64,000 nucleotides of DNA from Jackrogersella multiformis (GCA_902806575.1 CADCXD010000002.1:1426001-1490000); one strand, 5' to 3'; positions 19,686 through 31,723 are shown, counted from the first letter of the stretch. Numbers and translations: made by a program. Notes: generated by a model not told the origin, from the letters alone.

Positions 19686-21566
19686 CTATGATCTGTCGAC
19701 CCCGGCCTGCGCCGCAGCGTCCAGGCTACTCATGCCATTTCGCCTGGTGCTCTCCTGGCTAACTCGCGCTGGATTGCCGTCAAATACCCATGGGCCCGCG
19801 TCGTTGCGGGGTGTGATCGGGCCCTCATGACCGTTGGCTAAAGGGTGGCTGTTCGGCGACGGCGTTCGATTGGTTATAGACCGATCACCACCACTTATGC
19901 GAGGCGTCGCGTTCGGTATCGGGACTGGCTCTGTCGCCGCGTGCCTCAACAGAGCTGGTTGTACCGTGCTACTGTCGATCTGCATCGTCACGTCACCCAC
20001 GTCAACTTCATTGGACGGTTGGTGCTCGTCGCTGTTGTTATTTACTGGTGAGGCAGCGGGTGAATCAACTTCTTCATTTGCTTGAGAGGATGGGCGTGTA
20101 GTCTTCTCTTCTTGAGTATCGTCTACGCCCGAGTCCAGTTGCTGCCATTCGTCGGACGGCTCATCCACCTCGGCATCCAAGTCAGCGGTGGCTCGGCAGT
20201 TGGGGCATATGAATATCGGCCATGACGGCCCAGTCAGCATTTCCCGGATGCATTTGTAATGCCAGGTATGAGAACAAGGCGCAACGAAGAGAGATTGGCA
20301 GGGCTATCGAGATAAAGAGACGTATTAGTACTAAATAAAAGATATGTTATAGATATATACTTAGAATCGTATGACATACTGCAATCGCGTTTAGACATAT
20401 AGAGCAATCTTGCGCATGGGATGGAGATGACGAAGATGAGGTCAGATCTCGTAATCGTTTATGTGTTGCCATGCTATATATTCGTTAGCCATTATGGCCA
20501 TAGTAGAACGCGAAAAAAGGTAGTGTAAAAAATAGTATATGGATAGATGACTTCCAGGGGCTGAACTTGAATCTTTGCGAAAGGCCGTTCTACTTAACAA
20601 AACAGGGCGGATATATGGTGGAACGTACTTGAAAGTGTTGGGCTTCGATTGCCAACCTCTATTCAGTTCTATGCGCATCTTGACGCATCGGTAGATCATT
20701 TCCTCTCCGCCTTTGAAGTCTATTCCTAGCTGAACTATATCGCCGTCGTTGATGGGGAACGGCTTGCTCTCGGTACCTGGAGCGCTTAAACGGATGTGGT
20801 TGAGAAAGGTACCGGAAGAACTTTTAACGTCTTTGATATACCATTTCGTCTTCTCGAACCAAAACTCGCAGTGGCGACGGCTTACGACCTTACTCTTGAA
20901 ACCCACGGGAGCGGCCGATGGAGTGTTCATAGGCACGGGAGCATGGTTCTCTCGTTCGGAATATCGACCGACTTTTATCGTCTCTTTACCCGTAGGCAAT
21001 GTCCGGGAGATTGGGGTAAACGAGAGGGACGGCCTATTTGAGCGTGTATCGTAGAAGGCAGAGAAACGTATGGTTGGTAACATATCGTGGGACAGGTCGC
21101 CGGTGGTGGCAGATCGAGTTCGCGTCATCTCTTCGTCGGGTGACTCGTCTAGAGTCTCAACGTGGATGCTTGAATCTGCCCTCGAATTCAATAGGGCCTC
21201 GGAAGCGGCCTCAGAGAATTTACTTGTCCGGCGATGGTGAGTCCTGCTCGAATCAAGATTTTGGTCTGGTGTTGTGGTGGGTGGGTCCGAAGCGACCTCA
21301 TGGGGAGCGGCGGAGGATGTCGAGGCGTGGCCGGAGCTGGTGGGGGAAGTAGGTGAAATTGAAGGCGCAGATGTATCAGCTCTGCTACTATAATGAGCAA
21401 AACTAGAGATATCGCGCGACAAACGATGTAAGTGAATCAAGCCCCGTAGCCTGCTACCTCGACCTGGAGAGAGAGGAGATGGAGAGATTTGAGGTGGTGC
21501 GATTGCAGAAATTGGGACAGTCGGGAAATAACCCGTTGCTGGCGGCGGCGCAGGCTCTGTAAACAT
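19686..21566 (-). CDS. DMA1: FHA-RING E3 ubiquitin ligase, Dma1/CHFR type
   Basis: 549 residues. Exons 21566-20629, 20473-20380 and 20303-19686; introns of 155 nt (GTACGT) and 76 nt (GTATGT). The N-terminal 190 residues are Ser/Pro-rich and disordered. FHA domain ~195-300: IKVGRYSE (197-204), KVVSRRHCEF (226-235) and SSSGTFLN (249-256) are the phosphothreonine-binding loops. RING-H2 336-380: C336, C339, C354, H356, H359, C362, C377, C380, assembled across the second intron. The C-terminal ~165 residues are acidic and Ser/Thr-rich. Yeast and fission-yeast Dma proteins ubiquitinate targets to control septin ring/spindle-position checkpoints and septation; that role is expected here. All zinc ligands are present, so it should be active. 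Confidence 0.92.
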
Positions 21567-23767
21567 TTATTACGGTGTGTGGGAAATACACCTGGGCAGT
21601 AATAGTGATAAGTAACGGGAAATCCGGGGGGCTTATTAGGCACCAGATAGGTACCTAGTGTACCTAGTGTTAGGTAGGTAGGAAACAGGGCTAGGCCGTG
21701 GAAGATCCGCCTAAACTTCTGTGTATGCGTGTGTGCGCGTGTGTGTGTGATTCCACGAAGGGGCTAAGGCTAGACAGGGTAGACCGTTATTTTAACTTAA
21801 TAGCGAATATAATAACGAGTATAATAACGAACAATAATGGATAATAATGGATATATGATGCCACCAATTTTGAGTGGACGAAGCAGGGTCTGCCTTTACT
21901 TTCTCCTTCTTCTTCTCCTTCAAGTATGTAGAATTATGCAGAAGAAAGAAAGAATGATACACAGAATGGCTATTGATATCTGAAATGGGCTCCTCGCAGT
22001 GAGGGGGAAGCTTGGGGGTTTGCCGTCCCTTGAATCCTTGGTGTGTGTTCGTTCGCACGATGCACGACGCGATGCGGAGTTGGCTGATCAGTTGACGACC
22101 TTACCAATGACTCTAGGCCTGGCTAGGTAGTAGGGCGTGGATCGGGTTGGTTGCTTGCATTGAAAGATTCAAAGATGATCCTCGGTTATTTGTTATTATT
22201 GACGGCGCGTCAAACTGGACAATGTAAAATAAAAAGAAAGACAAGAAGGGATAGAAGGATACACTTTCGATTGGATTTTTAGAAAAATCCCCAAGACAAA
22301 AAAAAAGTTAGTCTACAATATTTGAAATAATCAGGAACAACTTAGTTAGAAGAAGTAAAAGGAAATCAATTCCACCAGATCGGATAACTGGCAAGTCCTA
22401 CCTTGTTAAACTGACGATATTTCCTGTCCTTACCAGGTCTGTATTTAATATCAAGGTTCAGGCTCGGTACTGCACTAGGTACATACCCAAAGGTACAATT
22501 CATAAAACAACCAGTTGACATCACGCAACTCCACGGCTCAGTTCGAAGGCGCAGATGGACAGGCAAAATTTAGAAACAGACCATGCCTATTAAGGAAACA
22601 TGCTGCAATACCTTACTTTCGCTTGTGCTGCGTACCTACCTACCTAGGCAGTGTACAGAACGCATTAAACATCCATTAAAAACATTAAAAGCTAGCTTAG
22701 ATTTGAGGACATGGATAACGAATCCTACTTGGGAAGATACCTAATTAGGAATGTACCGGTACTCGAATATCTATTATGAACATGCATAGTAAAGAGAAGC
22801 ATAAAAAGAGAACTTGGAAATCTGCATTTATACGTCATAGGAACTTGGCCTATCACCTTATGGTCAAATAGGAGACATGTAATATATAGTTAATATGAAA
22901 TTTGAGAGCTCGCGTGCCATTTTGCAACCCATTTAGAAGATGTAGATGAAAATATGAAAAAAGGGAACAAAGAAAAAAAAGGGTTCTTCAAGGGGATTTT
23001 ATTAAATTTATCTGATGCAAGATTGGTGTGTCCCATTACCTAGTGTAGTCTTGAGGAAACAAAATCCATGGATGTACACCATGGTTGGCTACGATTCATG
23101 ATCGGCCGACGAGTGGGGGTTATTACAGCTGCAAGGCGGCGTCAGCCAGCCAAAAAGGTTACCATGTCTCAAACTGTCTCTGCTTACCTACCTGCGATGA
23201 ACGACCAGGAAGTATTTACAGTATTTACACGCTCTCGAAGGCTCGGAGATCCCAAGCAATTTCGGACATGATGACTAGAGCCTTGGGTTGGGTTTTAATA
23301 TATAAGTAGAATTAGGTAAGATAGCTTAAGTAAGATGACGTATGAATTATCATCTTTACGTTAACCTTGTCCAATAACCTGAATATGCTTATTAGTATTA
23401 GTAGAGCCAAATCTTATCAAGAATATAAAATTTCGTTGCCGGAGGGTTATCCATTAGGAGGCCTATCGGGTCATTATCAATCAGTCGTGTCAGCATGAAA
23501 CGAGACATTATCTACCTAGGTAGACCATCCGGTGCTCGTCTGTACTTGCGAAACACAATACAGATTACTGGAATTGGTCAAGTACTTGATTGGGAATCCC
23601 TAAGCCGCATGAACGCAAGAGCAACAACACTCGATCGAGGTCGGTCCAAACTAATAAAGCCTCCGTAACGCCATTGCCGCCAAATCTTATCCTTGAACCA
23701 CTCAATGAAGAAAACTCAGGTCTATGCCAGGGATGATTAGGCTCGAGGAGAAAGAGAAATGGGCTCT
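21567..23767. other. Intergenic, no supported gene
   Basis: About 2.2 kb between the DMA1 start and the POB3 3' end. CCTAGGTA/CCTAGTGTA elements lie at about 21650-21680, 22631-22648 and 23512-23524. It includes a GT-rich microsatellite at 21720-21750. Open frames are short and compositionally random. Confidence 0.5.
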
Positions 23768-25673
23768 CTATTTTCCAGTCTTCTGCTTCTTCGCCTTAGG
23801 CTTTTCTTCCTCTTCTTCCGCGTCTGCCATCTCCTCGTCCTCGCCTTCATCCCCGGCCGCCCCGCCGTCAACGTCACTCTCCGCGCTCCCGGAGCCCGAC
23901 GAATCGTGGTCTGAATCAAACTCCTCGGCCACATCGCTTTCGCTCTCGGCCTGGAAGTCATCATCCACACTCTCTTCGTCCTCGTCAGCAGATCCCCGAT
24001 CGGCTCGGGGGCCCACCACCTCATCCTCGGACTCATCCATTACTTCCTCGCGCAGAGCGGCGGCAAGTAGATTGGCATCTTCATCGATCTCGTTCTTAAC
24101 GCGTAGTCCTTTGAGTTTGAAGAAGCCTTCGAGCGCCTTTAGATCCTCACGGTTAATGTTGCTGAACTGATGCGGTGGCCCGCCACTCTTCATATGGACC
24201 GCAATATCGAAAGTCGACAAGGCCGAGACCGCGCCGCTAACACGAGAGAACACAATGGAGGAAGTCTGGTCGTAGGATACGTAGGTAGCAGGCTTCGGCA
24301 CGAACATGAAGGCTTTCTCGAGGCAGTAAAGAAATCCTTCCGCCGCCTTGATTGAGCACTTGATGCCGAATTGATTTCTGTGCGTCATGAAATCCTTGGC
24401 CGGAGAGGTGATCTTCTTATTCGCAAGTCCCTTGAATATGTAGGTAATAACTTGGTGTAGCGGTTGTTCGTAGTGCGGCTGTAGATGATCCTTGTACTGC
24501 TCATTTAGCTGCTCCTCAGTGAGGTTCAGATCGATGGTAACTTCCTCATCCTTCTTAGCTTGCATGACTATGAAAGGATACCTCGTCTGTCCCTGGCGGA
24601 GAGGTGGATCTAGGCCAATACATAGCATGAAGTGTAGATCGTCTGCCTTCGGAAGGACCATAAACTTCTTGATGTGGTCATACTGGATCTTGTAGTCGTA
24701 CGTTTTACCGCGGAGACGGAACGACGCTTCATACATGTCGATATCGAATCGTCCACTGTGAAATAGTGAGAAATAAAAAAAACAAAAAAGGCCTAACACA
24801 TAGAGGGGCTAGGTAGACAAACCGTGGTGTAAGGTGTAGGACCTCCAAGAAAGTAGCGATCGCATCGCCCGCGGTCTCGCCAATCTCGGCCTTGTCCATG
24901 AGCGTCTCGTAAAACAGCGTTGCGGCGTTCTTCTCCTCTTCCCCGCCACTTCCTGCTTCTTCACCCTCTGTCTCTTTACGAGTAGTGGTACCGGGAATAT
25001 AGAAACGCATCTCCACGAGCTGGTCTTTACCCGCACCGGACTTCTTGCCTCGGCCTCGCGCGCCGCCTAGGTGTCCGTTCGTACCCGTATCATCCTCGTT
25101 CGAAGCGGCGAACTCGACGGAGACTTCGTTGCGACCAGCGAGATTAGTGTTTGATATTTCGGAGTAGGGGACCTCGAAGGAAGGCTTGTTCTGGACGTTG
25201 AATACAAGCTCAGCCTTGCTGAATTCTGTCTTTCCCCAATTCCAACCTCGTAGCGCGTGTTCCTTAGGGTCTAGATTGATGCTATACCAGTTCTTGAAGA
25301 TCTTGCTTAAACGTTCTAGATCCTGCAAAAATGGGGAGAGTCAGCACCGCCAATCGAAATATGTGAAGCAGTTCCTTTTACCTCCTGCTGGAACCCGTCG
25401 AGATGGACAAGCTCGGAAGATCTCTTAAGGATCTTGACTTCGTAGCCTTTCGCAGCGCGACTCCATTGTGCGCTGGAGATATCGCCGCGATCGAGTGTGA
25501 AAGTGTTGCCGCCCGCTGAGGGTTTCCAGCCTAGACCGTTCTCTGCGAATCTGCACTTCCCGGACTCCTTGGATAAATCTAGAAAGATATTATCGAAATT
25601 CTCACTGTTGGCCGTCCTGGTTAGTGTGAAGGATCAGAGATGCTGCGAAAGGCTCTACTTACAAAGCCGCCAT
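23768..25673 (-). CDS. POB3: FACT complex subunit Pob3 (histone chaperone)
   Basis: 577 residues; with Spt16 it reorganises nucleosomes during transcription and replication. Exons 25673-25663 (11 nt: MAAL start), 25616-25382, 25322-24823 and 24755-23768; introns of 46, 59 and 67 nt. The third intron uses an unusual GTTTGT donor but restores LHLTPR|GRFDIDMYE. The N-terminal SSRP1/POB3 domain covers ~1-100 (GLGWKPSAGG; DLERLSKIFKNWY), followed by the dimerising region with a Gly/Lys-rich insert (GARGRGKKSGAGK). The middle domain (double PH) spans ~250-470: YDHIKKFMVLPKADD, PATYVSYDQTSSIVFSRV. The C-terminal ~110 residues are strongly acidic, ending in KPKAKKQKTGK. Lack of an HMG box is normal for fungal Pob3. 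Confidence 0.95.
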
Positions 25674-26271
25674 ATTGATGGTAGAGATGTTGAATTAGGG
25701 AATTTTTGTTGAGGTCGGTTGTGAAGATGCGACAGTTTTAAAATCCACCTCTTGAGGAGAGAAAAGTTAAAGAGAGGCGCGTCGACGCGGTAAGTACCGG
25801 TAGGTAAGCTAGGCCTAGTGTAGTGTAGGTGCCTAGGTACCCTAGGAACCTTCTCTTTTTGTTGGCGTAAATTAGGTGAACACGTGAGTTTACCTACCTA
25901 GGTAGTTTTTAGCTATTCTACCTAGTGTATGTACTTAGGTACGTACTAGGGATATAAATTCCGGGGAGTGGCAAGTGGGGCCTGGTTAGGCGAAACTCTA
26001 TTAGTGTACACTAGGTACCTACAACAGGGCTACTGCTGAAAAAACGGGTCTCCGTAGGTAGATTTAATAGGGGTACTTAGGTACAAGGCTTCGAAGTTTC
26101 AGTCCTTTCATCACTTCATCAACTTTACCTAATATCATTATTGCTTCGTTCTCCCCTATCGCCACTTTCCTCTTCCCTAAGCTTCCTCTTCGTTGCGCTT
26201 TATGCTCATCTGCTACACTAAATTCCCATTCTACCTATATCTTATTACTTCCCTATAGCTTACGGCAAATC
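25674..26271. promoter_or_regulatory. Divergent promoter of POB3 and coronin, rich in dispersed elements
   Basis: About 600 bp between divergent ATGs. One of the densest runs of TAGG/CCTA elements: 25795-25850, 25892-25905, 25920-25945, 26003-26022 and 26055-26062, including GCCTAGGTACCCTAGG-like and TGTACACTAGGTACCTA words. The coronin side ends in a long CT-rich leader (26100-26260), typical of highly expressed fungal genes. Confidence 0.55.
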
Positions 26272-28443
26272 ATGGCTGGTCGCTTCGTTCGAGCGTCCAA
26301 GTACCGTACGTCTTCCTATGCGCTCCTCTCGCTCCTCTCTACGAGTGGCTTACCATGATGATCCTGCTAACCTCAACAAAGGACATGTCTTCGGCAAGTC
26401 TACGCGAAAGGAATTCTGTTACGATAATCTCCGCATAAGTCGAAATGCCTGGGATACCAATCTAGTTAAGGTCTGATTCCCTTTCGCCCTCTCGCTGTCC
26501 TATGTAAGCCAGGAGCTGACATTTTTGATCGCAAAAGGCCAACCCAGAATATCTCGCCGTCAATTGGGAGGCCAGTGGTGGTGGTGCCTTCGCCGTCATC
26601 CCGCTAGGCGAAAAGGGCAAGCTTCCTGACGTAATACCTCTATTCCGTGGCCATACTGCCGCCGTTCTCGATACCGACTGGTGCGCACGCGACCCTTCGA
26701 GTGGCTGACCCCCCTTATTCCGAAGACTTTAACCTAATAGTACTCAAGGAACCCTTTTAATGATCGCCTAATCGCCTCAGCTTCCGAAGATGGCAAAGTA
26801 ATGCTGTGGCAAGTGCCGCAGGGCTTTACACTATTGACCGATGCCGAAGAACCGCCCGACGTCCACCCTGTCGCCAAACTGACCGGCCATTCGAGGAAGG
26901 TCGGCCAAGTCCTGTTCAACCCCGCCGCCGAGAACATACTTGCTTCCGCCTCCGGGGATCTTACGATCAAGATATGGGACGTGGGTGCCGGCTCTTCCGC
27001 TCACACGCTAAGACACCCCGATGTTGTTCAGAGCCTATCGTGGAACGCCGCTGGTACGATGCTAGTTACAACGTCGAGAGACAAGAAGCTTCGTGTATGG
27101 GACGTGCGACAAGAGCGCCCTGCACATGAAGGGCCAGGCCACGAAGGGGCCAAGAACAGCCGAACGGTGTGGTTAGGAGAGCAAAACAGATTCGCTACGA
27201 CGGGCTTCTCGAAGATGAGTGATCGTCAACTTGCCCTATGGGAGCCTGGCAACAACACACCTATCGGTGGTTTTAAAACTCTTGATAGTATCTCTGGTGT
27301 TTGCATGCCTTTCTGGGGTAAGATACATTTTAATACATGTGTTTAGCATAACTAACATAGACTTAGATGACGCCTGCAGCTGCTTATACCTCGCTGGAAA
27401 GGGGTAAGTATTCCCGTTGTTTCTAATATAACCCGCAGAAAGCGAGTGGCTAATCTTGGTTATGCCAGCGATGGCAACATCCGCTACTTTGAATATGAGA
27501 ATGACAAGTTCGAATTCCTCTCGGAGTATAAGTCTGTAGACCCTCAGAGAGGTATTGCTTTCGTCCCCAAGCGTGGGGTCAATGTGAGTTGCAGTCTATA
27601 TAGCGCCATAATCTCTACGGCTAACGATTACACAAGGTCCACGAAAATGAAGTTATGAGAGCGTACAAGACCGTCAACGACGCATATATTGAGCCAATAT
27701 CCTTCACTGTGCCTCGACGAGCTGAGACGTTCCAATCGGATATTTATCCACCAGCTTCCGGCCTCAAACCAGGCGTCAGTTCTGGTGATTGGCTCTCGGG
27801 TAAAACCGGTCTTCCGGCAAAGATCGATTTTGAGAGCATATACGAGGGTAATGCGCCAGTCGAAATCCCAGCTAGTTACAACCCAACTACATCCGCGCCG
27901 GCTCCAGCCCCTGTATCCAAGCCTGCTCTGAAGAAAGAGCCAGAGCCGGCGCCGGCACCGCCTCCCACTATCAAGGAGCAGAATCGATCTATGGCAGCCA
28001 TTGCCTCGAAGTACGACGATGAAAACGAGGACGACGAGGACGAAACCTCGAGTTTTGAGGAAATCTCAAAGCCACTACAACGTAGTGCGGTACCTGCAAA
28101 ATTCGAGCCCAAGCCCCCTTCTCCAACCAAGACTACGTCAGCGCCACTTCCGAAAGCGGCACCATCAATTAAGTCACCTACTTATGCGCCGACCTCGACT
28201 ACGGCGGCCCCTAAACCAGCGCCCTCCAGCAACTCCGCAGGCGGTTCTGGAGTTGAGACAACCCTAGAGGAAATCAAGCACCTATTGGAGACTCAGACAG
28301 AGATGATCAGCGTGCAGGGCCAACAAATCCACCACCTAACGACCGAAGTAGATGGCCTAAAGAAGCGGGTAGGACCAGGATCACAGGATCAGAGCGAACG
28401 TATCCGACAGCTAGAGCTTGAGCTGGAGGAGCTGAAGTCGTGA
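26272..28443 (+). CDS. CRN1: Coronin (actin-binding WD40 protein)
   Basis: 597 residues. Seven exons: 26272-26305, 26382-26470, 26538-26680, 26749-27317, 27367-27403, 27469-27583, 27637-28443; introns of 76, 67, 68, 49, 65 and 53 nt. Coronins bind F-actin and Arp2/3 at cortical actin patches. The start MAGRFVRASKYRHVFGK is the conserved basic actin-binding DUF1899 motif, split by intron 1. WD repeats follow: RGHTAAVLDTDWNP, KLTGHSRKVGQVLFNP (…LTIKIWD), and LRHPDVVQSLSW (…KLRVWD). The second coronin domain (IAFVPKRGVNV) runs to about 390. A Pro/Ala/Lys-rich unique region with an acidic patch (DDENEDDEDE) precedes a C-terminal coiled coil (ERIRQLELELEELKS) for oligomerisation. Domain order and length are normal for fungi. 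Confidence 0.95.
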
Positions 28444-28760
28444 TGTAGCGGGATGTAGGAATATGTGTCGAGGCGAGATAGAAGAACAACCAGGCTGGTG
28501 TTGAGTAGTGGATGGATAAAGATCTTGATGAAGGTTGCACTAACAGTCAGTCGCAAATATCTCATACCTAGGGATACGTTGACGTTCCTAAAAAATGTCT
28601 TTGTATTGATAGTTGTTCAACCCGATTCGCATCCCCTGGGTTGGTGAAGTCGATGCTTGTGGAGTGTATTATCATCGTTCAGCAAGCTTTTATCATACCC
28701 ATGTTTCTTCAAAACCCCCCTTTATTTGCTAGCTTGATAATTACTTTGATTCTATTCCCA
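28444..28760. other. Convergent 3' region of coronin and HIS6
   Basis: 317 bp separating the two stop codons; untranslated 3' ends of convergent genes. No gene seen. Confidence 0.6.
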
Positions 28761-29696
28761 CTATCGCTTCTGTTCAGCGTTCCATGCAACACAATCATCA
28801 AATTTGACCCCTGTGCCGCCAAAACAGTCCAATGCGCTGCCAATTGTGAGGTCTACTTTATCGCTACTCAACTTCTTTACCAACTCTAGATCATCAAGAT
28901 TTCTCCCGCCACCAGCATACGTCACCGGTATGCTACACCACTCGGCAAGTCTCTGGACGAGTTTTTCGTCGATGCCTTTTTGCAGGCCTTCGTTGTCGGC
29001 AGCGTGGATGAGGAACTCGCAGCAATACGGCTCCAGGGATCTTATGGACTCTGCGAGCATCGTTTAATTATGTGTTCATTCTTCACGAGAATGTAAAAGC
29101 AGACCTCCTGGCTAAGGAGGGCGGGTGTTTAGGTACCTTGGTTTACTTCCATATCTGTAATTGTCTGCCATTTATTCATAGCTACGAACCACTTGTCATC
29201 GCCCTGCCGCCTACAGCTGAGGTCGATGACGAGGTTGTCTTTTTGCCCGCCAAGCACAGCCAGCACAGCATCTAGACGCTCCTGGCTGAATTTACCCTCT
29301 GGGAAGAGGAAGGATGTGATGATGACCTACTAGAAAGTCTAATCAGTAAACCAATGACACCATTACTGTCGATCGAATCTTCTGAATATTATCTACCTTA
29401 CTAGCACCTCGTTCCACCCATGTAGAGGCGTTTTGATCATCAATGCCTCCGCCGACTTGAAGATGACCGGGCCATGCCGCCAGAGCCTCCTTTGCGGCGT
29501 CCTCGTTTCCGGGGCCTAGCATGATCACATGCGCACCCTCTAGTTCATGACGTCGATATAGATCGGCGAAATGCGCCGCAGAATGCTGTGAGACATAGTT
29601 CGTCTTGAGCTCGGCGGTCGAGCTGTCGAGAGTTCCGCCCACGATCTGTTTGACCTGGCCTGCGTGTAAGTCTATGCAGGGTCTGAATCGCGTCAT
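28761..29696 (-). CDS. HIS6: Histidine biosynthesis isomerase His6 (HisA)
   Basis: 259 residues; phosphoribosylformimino-5-aminoimidazole carboxamide ribotide isomerase, the fourth step of histidine synthesis. Exons 29696-29397, 29326-29137, 29050-28761; introns of 70 nt (GTAGAT) and 86 nt (GTACCT, itself inside a TAGGTACC element). Splicing restores GASK|VIITSFLFPEG and DMEVNQ|ESIRSLEPYC. TIM-barrel landmarks: RPCIDLHAGQVKQIVGG (the catalytic Asp is in CIDLHAG), LQVGGGID, VIDLSCRRQG, FLIHAADNEGL and PVTYAGGGRNLDDL. The final LTIGSALDCFGG is the phosphate-binding turn. Length equals the yeast enzyme (261). Divergent from FAF1 by 434 bp. Confidence 0.95.
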
Positions 29697-30130
29697 TGTG
29701 TTTGATGGTTAGAAGAGACTTCAAGTTTAAGAATCAATATCCATCAATATCCATTTAAATTCCAAGGTTCATGGTGGGGTTTCTACTTGGATATTTTTAG
29801 CTGTGGCTATGGCGGGGTGATTTCTAGTGTCAGGGGATGGAAGCTACTGTATTGTAGAAGCTACCAAGGGACCTAATCACCGTCTTTAATTGGTTGGATC
29901 ATAAAGTACCTAGGTACCTAGGTAACTACAACTTGGAAGGCTCGGACTAAAAGGATCTTCAATGGATCTTATGTAATCAATTATTGAAGATCGTGGGCCC
30001 ATTAAAAAATTTAAGACTCTTCAACATCAAACGACCACCATCGCCTTATACCATTGCTGTATATAAATCAACTCAATCAACTTCGCAACTTACCTACACT
30101 TACACCTAGAACCAACGCCCAACACCAAAA
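29697..30130. promoter_or_regulatory. Divergent promoter of HIS6 and FAF1
   Basis: 434 bp. Contains the perfect 18-bp palindrome at 29907-29924. I looked for a TGACTCA (Cpc1/Gcn4) site expected for a histidine gene and did not see one. Confidence 0.5.
29907..29924. repeat. 18-bp palindrome TACCTAGGTACCTAGGTA, copy 2
   Basis: Identical to copies at 14814-14831 and 38675-38692; it is in the shared HIS6/FAF1 upstream region. Confidence 0.9.
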
Positions 30131-31024
30131 ATGTCCACAATCCTCGGCAAGCGAAAATCGCGCACACAAAAAGAAGAGGCATCGATATCCCAAGAAGATG
30201 CTCAAGCTATTTTCCAGCGACACTTCGAAGCACAGTTCGCTCCATTAGAGTCAACCCATACTAGTTCGAAAGCGACACAAGCTTCCGAACCTGAGGATCT
30301 ACGGTCCGACTCGGATGACAACTCGGAAGACTCCTGGGACGGTGTATCCGGCTCGGAATCAGAAGAAGAGCTAGAGGATTCATCTTCTAGTACCTCAATA
30401 GTCGAAGTGGTCTCTCACACGAATACTCTGCCAGCCCTCTCCAACAACCCCGTCTCTAAGCGCGAGAGTAAAGAATACTTGTCCTCCCGCGTTCCCTCCT
30501 CATCTATAGAACCCACCTCTTCGTCTATTTCAACAACGAAGCGCAAAGCTGCCACGGATGAGGACGCCCCGTCTCTCCTAAAGAACGACTTGGCACTGCA
30601 GCGTCTGTTATCTGAATCGCACCTCCTCTCAGGGTCAGGCCAAGGAGGGAGCAGTATGGAACATGCAGGTCGAAATCGCCACCTAGCAACAGACTTACGT
30701 CTAGCCGCACTTGGCTCTAAGACCAGCATCTTTAAGCAGGTTAAAATGCCCATGGCACATCGCAAGGGAATTACCACGGCGGCGACGGCACGCGAGACCA
30801 AGAGGCGAAAGGAAGCACGTGAAAACGGAATTATTCTGGAACGGCCTAGAAACGGCACTGCGAAAGGAATCACCATGAGAAAGAGAGAAAGGGCTGTCGA
30901 CGCACCTGCAGTAGGGAGGCTGAGAAATAGCATGTTAAAGCTAAGTCGGAAGGACATCACTGAGATCCAGGGCAGCGATAGGACATCTAAGGGTAGAAGT
31001 GGAGGGAAGAGGAAACGGAGGTGA
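30131..31024 (+). CDS. FAF1: Ribosome-biogenesis protein Faf1 (40S assembly)
   Basis: 297 residues, single exon, start MSTILGKRKSRTQKEE in a CCAAAAATGTC context. In yeast Faf1 is a nucleolar factor needed for early pre-rRNA cleavages leading to 18S rRNA. An N-terminal acidic Ser-rich tract (~55-95) is followed by the conserved part (DUF4602 type): NDLALQRLLSESHLL (~155), the RNRHLATDLRLAALGSK region, and then the invariant KQVKMPMAHRKGI and EARENGIILER segments. The C-terminus is very basic (GRSGGKRKRR), consistent with nucleolar RNA binding. Length is close to the yeast protein (about 345). The antisense 221-codon frame is a shadow. Confidence 0.82.
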   Translation: MSTILGKRKSRTQKEEASISQEDAQAIFQRHFEAQFAPLESTHTSSKATQASEPEDLRSDSDDNSEDSWDGVSGSESEEELEDSSSSTSIVEVVSHTNTLPALSNNPVSKRESKEYLSSRVPSSSIEPTSSSISTTKRKAATDEDAPSLLKNDLALQRLLSESHLLSGSGQGGSSMEHAGRNRHLATDLRLAALGSKTSIFKQVKMPMAHRKGITTAATARETKRRKEARENGIILERPRNGTAKGITMRKRERAVDAPAVGRLRNSMLKLSRKDITEIQGSDRTSKGRSGGKRKRR

Positions 31025-31093
31025 GGTGCGAGAGCGTAAGGGATAATCGTAACCGACCTGTCTATAAGGTGACGCGACACATTCCCCTTTCAC

Positions 31094-31109
31094 CATTACA
31101 TAGTACAAT
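31094..31109. repeat. 16-bp repeat CATTACATAGTACAAT, copy 1
   Basis: Exactly repeated at 38611-38626. It lies between FAF1 and the Gag-like fragment. Confidence 0.7.
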
Positions 31110-31176
31110 CCGTTCATGATCATGACATTGATCTTCTCGCTTCTCTCCCACATTATAATTTTGTAAACTCCACCAC

Positions 31177-31644
31177 ATGAACCTTACCATCGTTGAACTC
31201 CGCGCTCAACTCAACTCGGAGTTTAGCAGAGTCCACGCGAGCGTCAACGGTGTTCAGACCAACATCAACCAGATCACTGCCCAGATGGCCAATCTCGAGG
31301 GGCAGATCAGCTCCGCCCTCCCCTCGAAGTTATGGCTCAGTTGGCTCGCCAGAGCCAGGTCCTCCCCGACCCTCACGTTCAGCGGCAGCGACGACGAGAA
31401 CATCCGCCTGTGGGTTCACCAGATGAGAGCCAAGCTCTGCTTCGGCGGAGACAGCATCGGCTCGCCCAAGGCGCAGTTCCACTACGTCTTTTCCTGCTCG
31501 CGCGTGAGGTGTAGGAGGCCGTACGGATTACTGGATGAGATCCAGCGCGCCGAGGCTAGCCAGAAGTGGGGCCCCGAGGACATCCTTGAGAAGATCTTCG
31601 ATTACTACGGCCGCTACTCCTACCGCGCCTATTATACCACTTGA
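31177..31644 (+). pseudogene. Gag-like retrotransposon fragment, truncated and probably frame-shifted
   Basis: A 155-codon frame beginning MNLTIVELRAQLNSEF. An N-terminal helical part (QTNINQITAQMANLEGQI) is followed by FSGSDDENIRLWVHQMRAKL and SIGSPKAQFHYVFSC. That second part is the pattern of fungal LTR-retrotransposon Gag (F-G-…-W…MR.KL…IG…QF.Y). No zinc knuckle, protease, reverse transcriptase or LTR is present nearby. At about 31326-31375 and again around 31500-31540 the neighbouring frames look more Gag-like than the open one, suggesting compensating indels. GC is high compared with the flanks. It could instead be a domesticated Gag-derived gene, since the frame is uninterrupted; I think decay is more likely. 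Confidence 0.5.
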
Positions 31645-31723
31645 GCTGGCTTCGGAACTCTGGGTTCTAAGCAAATCCGTAATCCTAGAACGGTCTGTCT
31701 TCTCGCGGCACAAGCCAAATCCC

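Noticed and set aside
30415..31080. 221-codon minus-strand frame opposite FAF1
   Set aside because: Antisense of a Ser/Lys-rich gene, with Phe/Leu/Val-rich random-looking product; FAF1 motifs lie on the plus strand.
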